The notes under the pieces: model-generated
What the model was told of the DNA's origin: nothing
Seen by the model: the letters and a program-made list of their open reading frames with translations, nothing else
The model's database searches: none
Part shown: piece after piece, positions 8,145 to 17,798 of the stretch
Numbering within the stretch: position 1 is the first letter of the stretch
Layout of the letters: every line of letters begins with the position of its first letter
Program-made: the position numbers and the translations under genes
NCBI GenBank assembly: GCA_046533095.1
Contig: JAJQRA010000040.1
Coordinates: 1 to 64,000, forward strand
Reading direction: 5' to 3'
Source of the DNA: ZAX-1 sp046533095
GTDB lineage: Bacteria > Bacillota > Clostridia > Lachnospirales > Lachnospiraceae
DNA: 64,000 nt

Positions 8145-8537
8145 TTATTTATCTTTTTTTTCCAGAAAAATTTTTCTTGTAACAAAGCTCCATACCATAA
8201 CTACCCCTGTAGCCAATATTTTAGATAACATATAATGAATGGTGAACTGTTCTACAAGTATCCATAAGAGTAGTTGGTTTATCCCTAGCCCACATACGCT
8301 CAAAATAAAAAACAGCAGGAATTCTTTCCCTTTGTGAGCATCTTCTTTCCTTTGAAATACAAAATGCATACTACAAATATAATTAAAGATAAGTGATATA
8401 GAAAATGACATTGCCGCCGACCATAGATAATAGATGCCAAAAAATTCAGTAAATACAAACAATAGGACTAAATCGATCGCTGTTGAGAGCCCTCCCACGA
8501 TACCGAATTTTATAATTTGTTTGATCAATTTTATCAT
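8145..8537 (-). CDS. GtrA-like family membrane protein
   Basis: A 130-residue protein with four membrane helices. It has the family hallmarks IIKFGIVGGLSTAIDLVLLF at the N-terminus and FNYICSMHFVFQ after the second helix. GtrA proteins are thought to help move lipid-linked sugars across the membrane, often with a GtrB-type glycosyltransferase; a GtrB-like enzyme is encoded at 17764-18747. I chose the ATG at 8537, which has GGGAG and AAGG upstream, over an ATG eight codons earlier that lies in repeated sequence. 7987-8144 holds no further gene. Confidence 0.88.
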   Translation of the reverse strand: MIKLIKQIIKFGIVGGLSTAIDLVLLFVFTEFFGIYYLWSAAMSFSISLIFNYICSMHFVFQRKEDAHKGKEFLLFFILSVCGLGINQLLLWILVEQFTIHYMLSKILATGVVMVWSFVTRKIFLEKKDK

Positions 8538-8555
8538 AACCTTTTTTCTTCTCCC

Positions 8556-8695
8556 ATTCATAAGTAAAAGCGGATATTACGCACCATTTCCCCTATTCAT
8601 AAAAACGGATATTACGTACCATTTCCCCTATTCATAAAAGTGGATATTACGTACCATTTTTCCTATTCATAAAAGTGGATATTATTCCCTCCTAT
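8556..8695 (-). repeat. 35-bp tandem repeats at 3' end of papain-like protease gene
   Basis: About four units of the GGATATTACGTACCATTT type begin at 8556, 8595, 8630 and 8665; the first spacing is 39 and the others 35. On the minus strand each unit carries AATAGG..AATATCC, like the last codons and stop of the protease gene (stop at 8682-8684), so the array looks like copies of that gene's end. The last copy runs into the GtrA translation start. Confidence 0.85.
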
Positions 8696-11045
8696 TGCTA
8701 TTTTTTTTCCATTTAATCGCTATCGTTATCATCATTGCTAAACTGCCTACAAACAAACTATACCACAAAAAAAGATTCGTATCATCTCCTGTTTTTACCG
8801 GTGTACGATTCCTGGTCGGTGCGATTGTATCTTCTGGGCTTGTAATGGGAATTGCCGGTACCTTTGATGGTTCTTTCGGTAGATCTTTTTTTGGCGGATC
8901 TTCTTTTCGTGAATCTTCTTTTGGCGGATCTTCTTTCGGTAGATCTTCTATTTCTTTAAAATGAACGGTAATATCATAATCCCGATCTATCTTTTCAATC
9001 ACAAATTGATCTTCTTCGCTTAATATTGTGTCATTTTCTGTAAATTTTTCAAATTCATATCCTTCTTTGGGTGATGCCGTTAGTATCACTTTTGTTTCTG
9101 CATCTACTTGCCCCGCGCCTGTGGCAGTCCCCCCTTTTGCTGGATTGACGCTTAGACTCACGGTATAGGTTGGTACGATTTCTTTCACGGTAAATGCCTT
9201 GATTCTTGCCACCGCCCCAAATTCATTTAGATCCTGCCAAGTTGTATTTTTTACAAAGCTTTGATTTTCCTGCGTGGCACTTGTAAAAGCAATCCAATCA
9301 CCATTTTGGTATGTGTAGTCCGCAAAATACATCACCGGTGAAGCATCCGCACTATTTAATTCTATAACCACGGAAAATATTTCTCCACTCTGTAGCGTTA
9401 TTCCTGTAGCAAGAGGTATTGTATAGTAACCCGCATAGCTTGTGGTTCCTGTTAACGGTGTTTTTAATATCGCATTCCCACTTTCCGGGTTTTGAAGATC
9501 GGTCAGATTTTTATAAATTTGAATACTGTATTGAGCGTTTACGCTATAAAGGGAAAACGATACTTCCTTTAAGGTCTCTGAGCGTACACCTGCCTGTGTC
9601 GGTACTGTATACACATTGGCAATTGCACCACCGTTTTCTATTTGATTTACATATCTATCTCCGGATTTCCCTAGATACCTACCTGCCGTCCCATCATATT
9701 GGTAAACATTCTCATTGTCATCCGTTGGTTCAAAATCAAAAACATAGGCCGCTGCTGTTGGTTTTGTTACAGACTTGTCTGCATAGGATATCCAAAAATA
9801 TCCGTTGTCTCCCCACGAAGAACCATAACTGTTTTTTACAAGCCATGCCCCATTTTGTCCCGGATCGGTGTTGAAATTTGTCGCATTATAATCATCATCC
9901 CAACCTACGATTGCAATAGAATGGTTTTCCACGGTAGCATTTGGATTATAGTAGGCTGCCGTATTGTAATTGTAAAAGCCGGAGGCATAATAATGTGCCG
10001 TTGCAATTGCTCCGTATTTCATAATCATGTTTTTTACATCGGCAGTATCTGCAAAATTTACCCAATATGCATTTTGCAGATGGGCTGCATTTTCATGGGC
10101 AAGGTCATCATCTAAGTCAGTTTTATTTGTGCCACGGTCTAAAATATCCTGCCAAGGCGCAATTGACTCATATGCCAGCCCCACTCGATTTGCTAATGCA
10201 AAGGTGGAAAATATAGGATGCCCACCTACATCCAAATAACTATAATACCCCTCCAAAAGATTTCTATTTTTGTCTCCTGCTGTATTTCCCAGCGCATCTG
10301 CCACTGTATGGTAAAAAAAGTATGCCATGTGCCGTTCGGACAAATCTAGGTTATCAGCACTAACCGCTACTTGATCCAAAATAGCATTTTTTTTAAGCAG
10401 TGACGTTTCCGCCACGGTTGCCGCCACAATTGCCCAACAGGTGCCATAAATCCCCTGGTTTTTTACCGGGGTCATGATTGGCAGAAGTCTTCCATCATAG
10501 CTAGAAGGCAAGGGTGTACTGCGAACGCTCATTATCCGGTTCTTCTGGTTTAACCCATGTATACTTGGAATCACAATATCCTCTGCCCATGGAATCAATT
10601 CCGGTTCCTGTGCCATTTGATCGCTAATCTCTTCTTTTGTCATGGGGCGACCCAGTATATAATCTTCCTTCAAACCTTCTTTGCTATCTTCTTTCGAGCC
10701 TTCTTTGTCATTCTCTTCTTTTGAGCCTTCTTTGCTCTCTTCTTCCTTCGAGCCTTCTTTGCTCTCTTCTTCCTCCGAGCCTTCCTTACTCTCCTCTTTT
10801 GCTCCTTCTTTGCTCTCTTCTTTTGCGTCTTCTTTGTTATCCTCTTCTTCCACCTTAGGATCATCTTTTATATCCTTAGTTGTATTTGTTTGGGAAGATG
10901 ACCCCTCTTTTGTTATAGATTGTTTTAATTTAGACTCTTCGTTTTCCCTAAATTCCTCCGCATAAGAATAAAAGCTATCTTGAAAACTTAAAAATATGCT
11001 GAAAAATAGTACAATACATAGAGAAACTGCTAATTTTTTTTTCAT
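8682..11045 (-). CDS. Cell-wall anchored papain-like (C1A) cysteine protease with lectin-like and InlB-type domains
   Basis: A 787-residue protein starting at 11045 (AGGAGAGG upstream; the frame extends to 11141 without such support). Order: signal peptide; acidic linker of EESKEGSKE repeats (about 75-145); propeptide-like ILGRPMTKEEI; papain domain with Cys in GTCWAI (about 202), His in NHSIAIVGW (about 373), Asn in VKNSYGSSWG (about 403); lectin-like domain (about 440-630); an InlB B-type repeat (NPAKGGTATGAG, about 640-700); KEDPPKE linker; TPVKTGD sorting motif (about 748), membrane helix and basic tail. The motif resembles sortase signals of Clostridia, so it is probably displayed on the wall. 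Related to the protease at 22482-24548. Confidence 0.92.
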   Translation of the reverse strand: MKKKLAVSLCIVLFFSIFLSFQDSFYSYAEEFRENEESKLKQSITKEGSSSQTNTTKDIKDDPKVEEEDNKEDAKEESKEGAKEESKEGSEEEESKEGSKEEESKEGSKEENDKEGSKEDSKEGLKEDYILGRPMTKEEISDQMAQEPELIPWAEDIVIPSIHGLNQKNRIMSVRSTPLPSSYDGRLLPIMTPVKNQGIYGTCWAIVAATVAETSLLKKNAILDQVAVSADNLDLSERHMAYFFYHTVADALGNTAGDKNRNLLEGYYSYLDVGGHPIFSTFALANRVGLAYESIAPWQDILDRGTNKTDLDDDLAHENAAHLQNAYWVNFADTADVKNMIMKYGAIATAHYYASGFYNYNTAAYYNPNATVENHSIAIVGWDDDYNATNFNTDPGQNGAWLVKNSYGSSWGDNGYFWISYADKSVTKPTAAAYVFDFEPTDDNENVYQYDGTAGRYLGKSGDRYVNQIENGGAIANVYTVPTQAGVRSETLKEVSFSLYSVNAQYSIQIYKNLTDLQNPESGNAILKTPLTGTTSYAGYYTIPLATGITLQSGEIFSVVIELNSADASPVMYFADYTYQNGDWIAFTSATQENQSFVKNTTWQDLNEFGAVARIKAFTVKEIVPTYTVSLSVNPAKGGTATGAGQVDAETKVILTASPKEGYEFEKFTENDTILSEEDQFVIEKIDRDYDITVHFKEIEDLPKEDPPKEDSRKEDPPKKDLPKEPSKVPAIPITSPEDTIAPTRNRTPVKTGDDTNLFLWYSLFVGSLAMMITIAIKWKKNSNRRE

Positions 11046-11131
11046 TTTCTGCCTCTCCTGAAAGTTCTCATTATTTAAGAAAGAATGTAGCAATTTAGGA
11101 GGTAGCGCTAAATAGCCACATTCTACACACA

Positions 11132-11153
11132 CAAGATGCAAGCGAACATCTTG
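11132..11153. terminator. Hairpin after glmS, possible weak terminator
   Basis: CAAGATG (11132-11138) pairs with CATCTTG (11147-11153) over an 8-base loop. There is no T-run, so termination is uncertain. A similar CAAGATGT / ACGTCTTG dyad is at 14150-14179 after the LCP gene. Confidence 0.35.
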
Positions 11154-11195
11154 ACACGGTACTTTTGATGTTTCCGCATAGGAAGCAGCTCCTTT

Positions 11196-13022
11196 TTATT
11201 CCACTGTAACAGATTTCGCCAAGTTCCTTGGCTTATCTACATCACAGCCTTTTCCAAGTGCTACATAGTAGCTGAATAGCTGCAGCGGTATGATTGCAAG
11301 GGAGTTGGTGAAGTATTGGTTGGTCTGGGGAATGTATATTACATAATCAGAAGCCTTTTCTATCTCCGTATTGCCCTCATTTGTTATCGCCAACACGAAC
11401 GCACCTCTTGTGCGCACTTCCTCAATATTGCTGATTGTCTTCTTATATAATTCTTCCTGTGTTACAACAGCGGCTACTAGTGTGCCGTTTTCAATGAGGG
11501 AAATGGTGCCATGCTTTAGTTCTCCCGCCGCATATGCCTCGGAATGAATATAGGATATTTCCTTTAATTTTAAAGAGCCTTCCAACGAAATAGCATAGTC
11601 AATGCCTCTTCCTATGAAAAAAACATCTTTTGCCGCAATATAGCGGTTTGCAAAATGCTGGATTTTCTCTTTACTGGCAAGCAGCAGTTCAATCTGATCC
11701 GGAAGTTTTTTCAAATCTTTTATCATATCCGTAGCTTCTTCTTCTGTCATCCGACCCCTTACCTGTGCAAATTTAATGGCAAGCAGATATTGGGCTATGA
11801 GCTGTGCGCTGTAGGCTTTTGTCGTTGCAACTGCAATTTCAGGGCCTGCCCATGTATACATCACATGATCGGCCTCCCTTGCAATAGAACTTCCAACTAC
11901 GTTTACAATCCCTATTGTTGCTATACCCCGTTTTTTTGCCTCTCGTAAGGCCGCAAGGGAATCTGCCGTCTCGCCGGACTGGCTTATAATAAGCACAAGG
12001 GCATCCGGTTCAAAAATAGGATTCCGATACCTAAATTCCGACGCTAAATCTACTTCTACCGGTATCCTTCCTATGCCTTCAAACACATATTTTGCAGTGA
12101 CGCCCGTATGGTATGCAGAGCCACATGCAACGATATGTATCTTTTTGATTTCACAGATTTTCTCATCACTCATGCCTAGTTCTTCAATCACAATCTGATT
12201 TTCCTTTAGGCGTGGATGTAAGGTATCCCGCACCGTTTGGGGCTGTTCATACATTTCTTTTAACATAAAATGTTCATATCCGCCTTTTTCAGCGGCATTG
12301 ATATCCCATTCGATAACGGTAGGTTCTTTTTCAATGAATTCTCTATCTACATTAAAAAACACAATACTGTCTTTTGTCAACGCTGTGATTTCTTCGTTTA
12401 GTATAAAATAAACCTCTCTCGTATATTTTAAAACTGCCGGTACATCAGAAGCAATCAAATTGCCATCTTTCCCTTTCCCTACAATCAATGGACTGTCTTT
12501 ACGTACGGCATAGATGGTATCCGGATGTTCTTTAAATAGAATGCCCAAGGCATAAGAACCCTCTACGCGATGCATCACTTTTGTGATTGCTTCCACCGGA
12601 TCGCCATTATAGTAATAATCCAATAAATGTGCCAATACTTCCGTATCTGTTTCTGATACAAATATATAGCCTTTTCCTATCAGCCGTTTCTTTAATTTTA
12701 AATAATTTTCAATAATTCCATTATGCACAACTGCAATGGTCTCTGTAACATTATATTGAGGGTGTGCATTTAAGTCCGACGGCGCTCCATGGGTTGCCCA
12801 CCGCGTATGCCCGATTCCAATCGTTCCCGTCATGGTAGTGCCATCATGGGTTAGTTCGCTTAGCACCTTTAAACGCCCCATTGCCTTTTGCACCTGTATC
12901 CCTGCACCATCATAAATTGCAATTCCGGCAGAGTCATAGCCTCTATATTCTAATTTTGACAATCCATCTAAAAGAATCGGCGCTGCCTGTGAATTTCCAA
13001 CGTAACCAACTATTCCACACAT
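11196..13022 (-). CDS. glmS: Glutamine--fructose-6-phosphate aminotransferase (isomerizing)
   Basis: A full-length 608-residue enzyme that makes glucosamine-6-phosphate from fructose-6-phosphate and glutamine, the first step towards UDP-GlcNAc for murein and surface glycans. The N-terminal glutaminase begins MCGIVGYVGN with the nucleophile Cys2. Two SIS domains follow (about 285-420 and 455-590), with ACGSAYHTG, SQSGETADSLAAL, and the C-terminal KPRNLAKSVTVE. AGGAGG lies seven bases upstream. It ends a polysaccharide operon. The 73-base gap upstream is too short for a glmS ribozyme and shows none of its core. Confidence 0.98.
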   Translation of the reverse strand: MCGIVGYVGNSQAAPILLDGLSKLEYRGYDSAGIAIYDGAGIQVQKAMGRLKVLSELTHDGTTMTGTIGIGHTRWATHGAPSDLNAHPQYNVTETIAVVHNGIIENYLKLKKRLIGKGYIFVSETDTEVLAHLLDYYYNGDPVEAITKVMHRVEGSYALGILFKEHPDTIYAVRKDSPLIVGKGKDGNLIASDVPAVLKYTREVYFILNEEITALTKDSIVFFNVDREFIEKEPTVIEWDINAAEKGGYEHFMLKEMYEQPQTVRDTLHPRLKENQIVIEELGMSDEKICEIKKIHIVACGSAYHTGVTAKYVFEGIGRIPVEVDLASEFRYRNPIFEPDALVLIISQSGETADSLAALREAKKRGIATIGIVNVVGSSIAREADHVMYTWAGPEIAVATTKAYSAQLIAQYLLAIKFAQVRGRMTEEEATDMIKDLKKLPDQIELLLASKEKIQHFANRYIAAKDVFFIGRGIDYAISLEGSLKLKEISYIHSEAYAAGELKHGTISLIENGTLVAAVVTQEELYKKTISNIEEVRTRGAFVLAITNEGNTEIEKASDYVIYIPQTNQYFTNSLAIIPLQLFSYYVALGKGCDVDKPRNLAKSVTVE

Positions 13023-13095
13023 AATTTAACCTCCTGTAAATTTATTTTTATGGTAATCTTTCTTATCGCCACAGCTGCACTCCTGTACTGCATCG

Positions 13096-14082
13096 CTATG
13101 GGTTTTTTGTATTATGTTCCCACATTTTCAGCCAATACCCTTTATTCATTGTATATTTTAAAATTTTATTGTGGCTCAATTGTTCAAATCGCAGGCCAGT
13201 TTTATAGCCGAGGTACTTGCAGCCGCTTTTCCAAACTAAATCTACTATAAGCCAAGGTTTTTTAATTGTCAACAAATGTTTTGCTGTCTGCTTTACCATC
13301 CGTATCCCCTCTGACTCTGATTTTACGCCTCCAAAAACCTCCGGATGCTGCTTTTGTGAAACTGCCAGATCGAAATTTCGATGAAATTGCTGTTTCCCAG
13401 TATAATTGTGGGAATGGATGACACATGCTTTTGTTGCATAGCCAATGAAATATCCCGCCTTTATTGCATGACCGGCATAGATCATATCTTCATTAAAAAT
13501 AGCATTTTGCTCAAAACCGCTTAATTCCTCATAGATACTGCGACGGTATGCACTGCAGACATTTGAGCAAAAAAATGCCTTAATTCCCATCGAACCTATG
13601 TCGTCTTTTGATTTCAATTGATCCGTATCCGGATAATTAAACCCTCTTGTAAATCTCTCTATCTCATTACAGTTTTTTTTTGGAAGCTGTCTTGCGCAGA
13701 CTGCCGCCACCCGTTCATTTTTAAGGTGATTGACCAACGTCTCCACCAAATACTTATCTGCCGGAACGGCATCCATTGTCATGCAAATGAAAAATTCACT
13801 GTTTGACTGGCCGATCCCAAATCGCCTTGTCCCGCCATGGTCAAATTCTTCTTTCGTAATGTGGTTGATTTGTATCGGAAAAGGTGCGCGTTTTATTTGG
13901 TCAGCAAGAAAACTGTTTCCCTTACTATCGTCTACATCATTTTCCCACAAATCTTGCTCTGTATTGATTATAATGACTTTATGAACAACAAATGTCTGCT
14001 CTTGCAATTTTTGCAAAAGCAGACCTAATGTATTGTCCGGCTTATAGGTGGGTATAATAATATCAACGGTTGGCAACGGCAT
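13096..14082 (-). CDS. Family 2 glycosyltransferase, rhamnosyltransferase-like
   Basis: A 328-residue GT-A fold enzyme. It opens with VDIIIPTYKPDNTLGLLLQKL, has HGGTRRFG (about residue 83) and the DxD-type site MTMDAVPADKYL, then NEDMIYAGHAIKAGY. HGGTR with MTMDA is typical of bacterial rhamnosyltransferases. A C-terminal 90-residue tail is basic. It sits between glmS and the LCP gene in the surface polysaccharide operon and has AGGAG five bases before the ATG. Donor and acceptor are not determined by the sequence. Confidence 0.85.
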   Translation of the reverse strand: MPLPTVDIIIPTYKPDNTLGLLLQKLQEQTFVVHKVIIINTEQDLWENDVDDSKGNSFLADQIKRAPFPIQINHITKEEFDHGGTRRFGIGQSNSEFFICMTMDAVPADKYLVETLVNHLKNERVAAVCARQLPKKNCNEIERFTRGFNYPDTDQLKSKDDIGSMGIKAFFCSNVCSAYRRSIYEELSGFEQNAIFNEDMIYAGHAIKAGYFIGYATKACVIHSHNYTGKQQFHRNFDLAVSQKQHPEVFGGVKSESEGIRMVKQTAKHLLTIKKPWLIVDLVWKSGCKYLGYKTGLRFEQLSHNKILKYTMNKGYWLKMWEHNTKNP

Positions 14083-14197
14083 AGCGACTCCTATCTATCC
14101 ACTTATTTTATAACGATTCCGTCGTACCTCCTTCATAGTCAGCTGTACACAAGATGTCAGCGTTTACTCTTACGTCTTGACCCTGTGGCGTACTTCG

Positions 14198-15295
14198 TTA
14201 TTTTGGATTTTCATTCGCAGCCGTGGCGGTTTTCCCGGTTAGGGAAACAATTTCGCTGCTTATGTTTTGCACGCTTTGTGTTACCTTATATTCGGAAGCA
14301 TCAAATAAAAATTTATGCAACAACACTACATTTTGAGCCAAGTCTGCTGGTATGATACACTCCTGCGGGATTTTTATATTTGGCAATTTCATCGTTGCCG
14401 GCCTCCATTCCTGCGGAAATCCGGTTGATTCCCCCAGACTGTATCCAAATGCATCTTTTGCCAAACTTAATATTTCTGTATAGGACAAACTAGTAGAAAT
14501 CTCCCCAAACATCTCATCCGCTACTTTATTGATTGTTGATAGATCAGATGCCAGTGCTTTTTCTACCATCTTCGATATAACCAGACGCTGACGTTCCGTT
14601 CGTTTAAAATCATCTCCGGTTGTCTGGCGAACCCTTGCAAATGCAGTGGCTTGTACCCCGTCTAAATTATAAGTACCTGCACCCGGCAGATATCTACAGG
14701 GTTTGCCGGTCATCTCTGCAATTTCATCCAGATAGCCAATCATATAGATCGTCTCTGCTCCACTTACTTCTACTTCTATTCCGCCCAACAAATCCACTAC
14801 CTCTGCCAGGGCATTAAAATCTACCGCTACGTATTCTTTGATATTCAAATCCAGATTCACATTCAGCATACTGATTGCCTGCTTTGGTCCGCCACTGTTG
14901 TAAGCCGCATTCGCCTTACTATATTGCTTGCCCTCATCTGTCATGTTCAAATACGTGTCACGATAGACAGACACCATTTTCACCTGCTTTGTTTCATTAT
15001 TAATGCTGGCTATAATAATGACATCGCTGTTTCCCTGTTCAAAGCTGCCGTTTGAACGGTTATCCAATCCAAACAGTGCAATCGTCGTAAATTCTTCTAG
15101 CTTTACTTTGGTTTCCTCCGACAAGTCCTCGTTCTTTTCTAACTCTTCCGCCTTTAATTGAATGCTATCATGGTTGTCGATTTTACTAAGCTTTAAGTAG
15201 ACAAACAGCACCAGCAATACAATTAGAAGTATCATGATTTCAACTGCAAACATCACTACTTTCCGCTTTTTATTGGTTTTTACCATCTTTGCCAT
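14198..15295 (-). CDS. LytR-CpsA-Psr (LCP) family glycopolymer transferase
   Basis: A 365-residue protein with a basic cytoplasmic tip, one membrane helix (about 15-37) and an extracellular LCP domain (about 75-260). Hallmarks are FGLDNR, SDVIIIASIN, MVSVYRDTYLN with the catalytic Arg, DLLGGIEV and AFARVRQTTGDDFKRTERQR. LCP proteins attach lipid-linked glycopolymers to peptidoglycan. In this operon it would anchor the polysaccharide built by the neighbouring transferases. Confidence 0.95.
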   Translation of the reverse strand: MAKMVKTNKKRKVVMFAVEIMILLIVLLVLFVYLKLSKIDNHDSIQLKAEELEKNEDLSEETKVKLEEFTTIALFGLDNRSNGSFEQGNSDVIIIASINNETKQVKMVSVYRDTYLNMTDEGKQYSKANAAYNSGGPKQAISMLNVNLDLNIKEYVAVDFNALAEVVDLLGGIEVEVSGAETIYMIGYLDEIAEMTGKPCRYLPGAGTYNLDGVQATAFARVRQTTGDDFKRTERQRLVISKMVEKALASDLSTINKVADEMFGEISTSLSYTEILSLAKDAFGYSLGESTGFPQEWRPATMKLPNIKIPQECIIPADLAQNVVLLHKFLFDASEYKVTQSVQNISSEIVSLTGKTATAANENPK

Positions 15296-15352
15296 ATTTC
15301 CCCATTATCCCTTCTCGCATTGGAATGTGGTACATCAATGCATGAATATTCG

Positions 15353-16765
15353 TTAGTATGCATTTTTATTTATAAACCCATTAAAGACTGTAAACGCTAA
15401 AATTTTTACATCCAAGCCTACCGTCCAGTTTTCTATATAATACAAGTCATGTTCAATCCGTTTTCTAATAGAAGTATCCCCACGATACCCATTGACCTGT
15501 GCCCACCCTGTCATACCAGGCCTTACTTGATGTTTGATCATGTAGCGGGGAATTTCTTCTCGAAATTTTTCAACAAATTGGGGGCGTTCCGGCCTAGGTC
15601 CGATTAAGCTCATATTTCCACCTAATACATTAAACAGCTGCGGCAATTCGTCAATGCTTGTTTTCCTTATCAATCTACCGATTCCGGTAATCCTTGGGTC
15701 ATTTTGCGTTGTCCAGCACTTTTTCTCCGTGTTGTCTTCCTGTACTTGCATAGAACGGAATTTATACATCTGAAAGGAGCGGTTATGGCGTCCAACCCGT
15801 TCTTGCAAAAAAATCAGGGGCCCCTTTGAGGTTGTTTTAATTAAAATAGTGGTAAGGAGCATAACAGGTGAAAACAGCAAAATAGCAGCTACAGAGCCAA
15901 CTATGTCCATTGTCCGCTTTACAAGGGCATTAAAGCTATTGCTTAAAGGTACATATCTGATATTAATGACCGGAAGTCCCATTAGATCTTCCGTATATGG
16001 CCTTGTCGGTATAATATTATTATAATCCGGAATAAATTTTGTATGCACACCAGATTTTTCACATAATGCCACAATATGTTCTAATTTATAATATTCCTCA
16101 AGTCCAAGGGTAATGGCTATTTCATCTAAATGGTTCTCCGGCAGTATCACAAACAGATTATCAATTCTGCCAATGATTTTAATGCCCTTGTATAACGTTC
16201 CACTTTCCATTTTATCATCTAATATCCCGCGCACATGATAGCCCCACTGCGGGTTTTGCTTGATCCGGTCAATATATTCTTCTGCCGCGCGCGAATATCC
16301 TACAAGCAACACATTCTTAAGGTTATAGCCCTTTTTACGTATCTTACGTAATAGTTGCCGGATCACATTTCTTGCCACAATATCAAGGCAGATGTTTAAT
16401 ACATAAAACACCAAAAGCATTTCTCTTGAAAAAGTCGTTTTATCAATGATATATAAAATACTAAAATACCCGACAAGTCCAATAGTATTTGCCTTTACAA
16501 TATTAGATCCTTCTAAACGCCTTCCTTGAATACGCTTTGACGTATAGAGGTTAAACGCATAGTATAAAAGGGCATATACCGGTACAAGGAAGAGCAATAC
16601 CTGCATATAGGTTCCCGTCGGAAGAACGCCCTCCTTCACCGTTAAAAAGCCACTATGAAACTTTATCCACCATGCCGATATATAGGATAGTATCATTATG
16701 CAACTATCTAACAGGACATGTAGGCGGTTAAAATACCTTTGATTATCTTTTATCACTTTTATCAC
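15353..16765 (-). CDS. Undecaprenyl-phosphate sugar phosphotransferase (priming transferase)
   Basis: A 470-residue polyprenyl glycosylphosphotransferase. The N-terminal 130 residues form four to five membrane helices; a nucleotide-binding-like CoA-binding region follows (LLVGYSRAAEEYIDRI, about 152-167); the catalytic bacterial sugar transferase domain covers about 275-470 with KRTMDIVGS, GPLIFLQERVGR, KFRSM, IGPRPERPQFVEKF and RPGMTGWAQVNG. It starts glycan assembly by loading a sugar phosphate onto undecaprenyl phosphate. The frame begins with GTG at 16765; a second GTG two codons in (16756-16758), with AGGTG six bases before, may be the real start. Confidence 0.95.
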   Translation of the reverse strand: MIKVIKDNQRYFNRLHVLLDSCIMILSYISAWWIKFHSGFLTVKEGVLPTGTYMQVLLFLVPVYALLYYAFNLYTSKRIQGRRLEGSNIVKANTIGLVGYFSILYIIDKTTFSREMLLVFYVLNICLDIVARNVIRQLLRKIRKKGYNLKNVLLVGYSRAAEEYIDRIKQNPQWGYHVRGILDDKMESGTLYKGIKIIGRIDNLFVILPENHLDEIAITLGLEEYYKLEHIVALCEKSGVHTKFIPDYNNIIPTRPYTEDLMGLPVINIRYVPLSNSFNALVKRTMDIVGSVAAILLFSPVMLLTTILIKTTSKGPLIFLQERVGRHNRSFQMYKFRSMQVQEDNTEKKCWTTQNDPRITGIGRLIRKTSIDELPQLFNVLGGNMSLIGPRPERPQFVEKFREEIPRYMIKHQVRPGMTGWAQVNGYRGDTSIRKRIEHDLYYIENWTVGLDVKILAFTVFNGFINKNAY

Positions 16766-16847
16766 CTGCTATATCATACAACATCAACATGGAAACCACA
16801 ATTTATAATTTCTTAAATTTTTATTAATCCTGTATATTTTTTTAAAA

Positions 16848-17798
16848 TTATGTCCGAAGCCATATGTTGTTCCATAGCTCTATTTGAATTTTAATATAAT
16901 TTTTAAGATGACACAAGGTAAATTTTATTTTAAATTCTTGTCGGCAAAGTGTCAGTCCTTTGCAAATTCCCACAAAATAAGCGCACCCCATTCGCTTTTT
17001 CACAAAAAACAATTGTTTTAGCAGCAGCCCCAGTAGAAGAAACGGCAAATTTAACAGGATCTGTGGGATTGGCATATTTTTATAGATGACATAGATATTG
17101 TTCCTTGCGGCAAGCCCTACTTTTGCCTTGCTGTAGCGGGCACCGGTCGTTCCACTTCCTACATGGAATACCCGCGCCGTCGGCGTATACCGGTTCTCAT
17201 AGCCGTATATCCTCGCCCTGTAGCCGATATCTATATCTTCTAAATAAGCAAAATGGCGTTCATCGAACATGCCAATCTGCTCAAAGATTTCTTTGCGGTA
17301 AATGGCGGCCCCTGCACATGCTGCAAAAATTTTAGTATAGTCTTGGTAATATTTGTCTTTTCTGCCCTTGCCCCTTGCGAGTGCCCATCCAAGTGCACAG
17401 TATAAATCCCCTGCATCATCGATTACATTGCGCTTGTAAAAATCCAGCATTTTGGCAGAGCAGGAAAAAATTTTCGGAGAGCGCTTGATCGCTTTTAAAA
17501 GTTCTTCTACAAAAGCCTCTTCTACCTCCGTATCGTTATTAAGCAGTATAACATACGGCGTATCTGCATGTGCGATCCCTTCGTTTACAGCTCTACTAAA
17601 GCCATAATTATCATCTAAGGCAATGAGTTCCACCTCAGTATAGCAGTTTGAAACAAGTGCTTTACTTGCGTCCTTTGATCCATTGTCCACTACAATAACA
17701 TTAAAATTGGATACGGTCTGTTTCCGCAAAGAGTTTAGGCAATGTTCTATATATGCTATTCCATTAAAATTGGGAATGATAATTGTCACTTCCTGCAT
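16848..17798 (-). CDS. Family 2 glycosyltransferase
   Basis: A 316-residue enzyme with GT-A motifs VTIIIPNFNGIAYIEHCL, VVDNGSKDASK, LLNNDTEVEEAFV (DxD site) and MFDERHFAYLEDIDIGYRAR. It resembles WcaA/RfbF-type rhamnosyl- or glucosyltransferases. The start at 17798 has AGGAGG nine bases upstream; the longer frame to 17834 has none. It overlaps the previous gene by 35 bases. It probably adds one sugar to the lipid-linked repeat unit. Confidence 0.88.
   Translation of the reverse strand: MQEVTIIIPNFNGIAYIEHCLNSLRKQTVSNFNVIVVDNGSKDASKALVSNCYTEVELIALDDNYGFSRAVNEGIAHADTPYVILLNNDTEVEEAFVEELLKAIKRSPKIFSCSAKMLDFYKRNVIDDAGDLYCALGWALARGKGRKDKYYQDYTKIFAACAGAAIYRKEIFEQIGMFDERHFAYLEDIDIGYRARIYGYENRYTPTARVFHVGSGTTGARYSKAKVGLAARNNIYVIYKNMPIPQILLNLPFLLLGLLLKQLFFVKKRMGCAYFVGICKGLTLCRQEFKIKFTLCHLKNYIKIQIELWNNIWLRT

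Noticed and set aside
10637..10965. Leu/Ser-rich plus-strand frames
   Set aside because: Antisense of the ESKEGSKE linker of the wall-anchored protease.
13023..13095. glmS ribozyme
   Set aside because: The gap upstream of glmS is 73 bases and lacks the ribozyme core.
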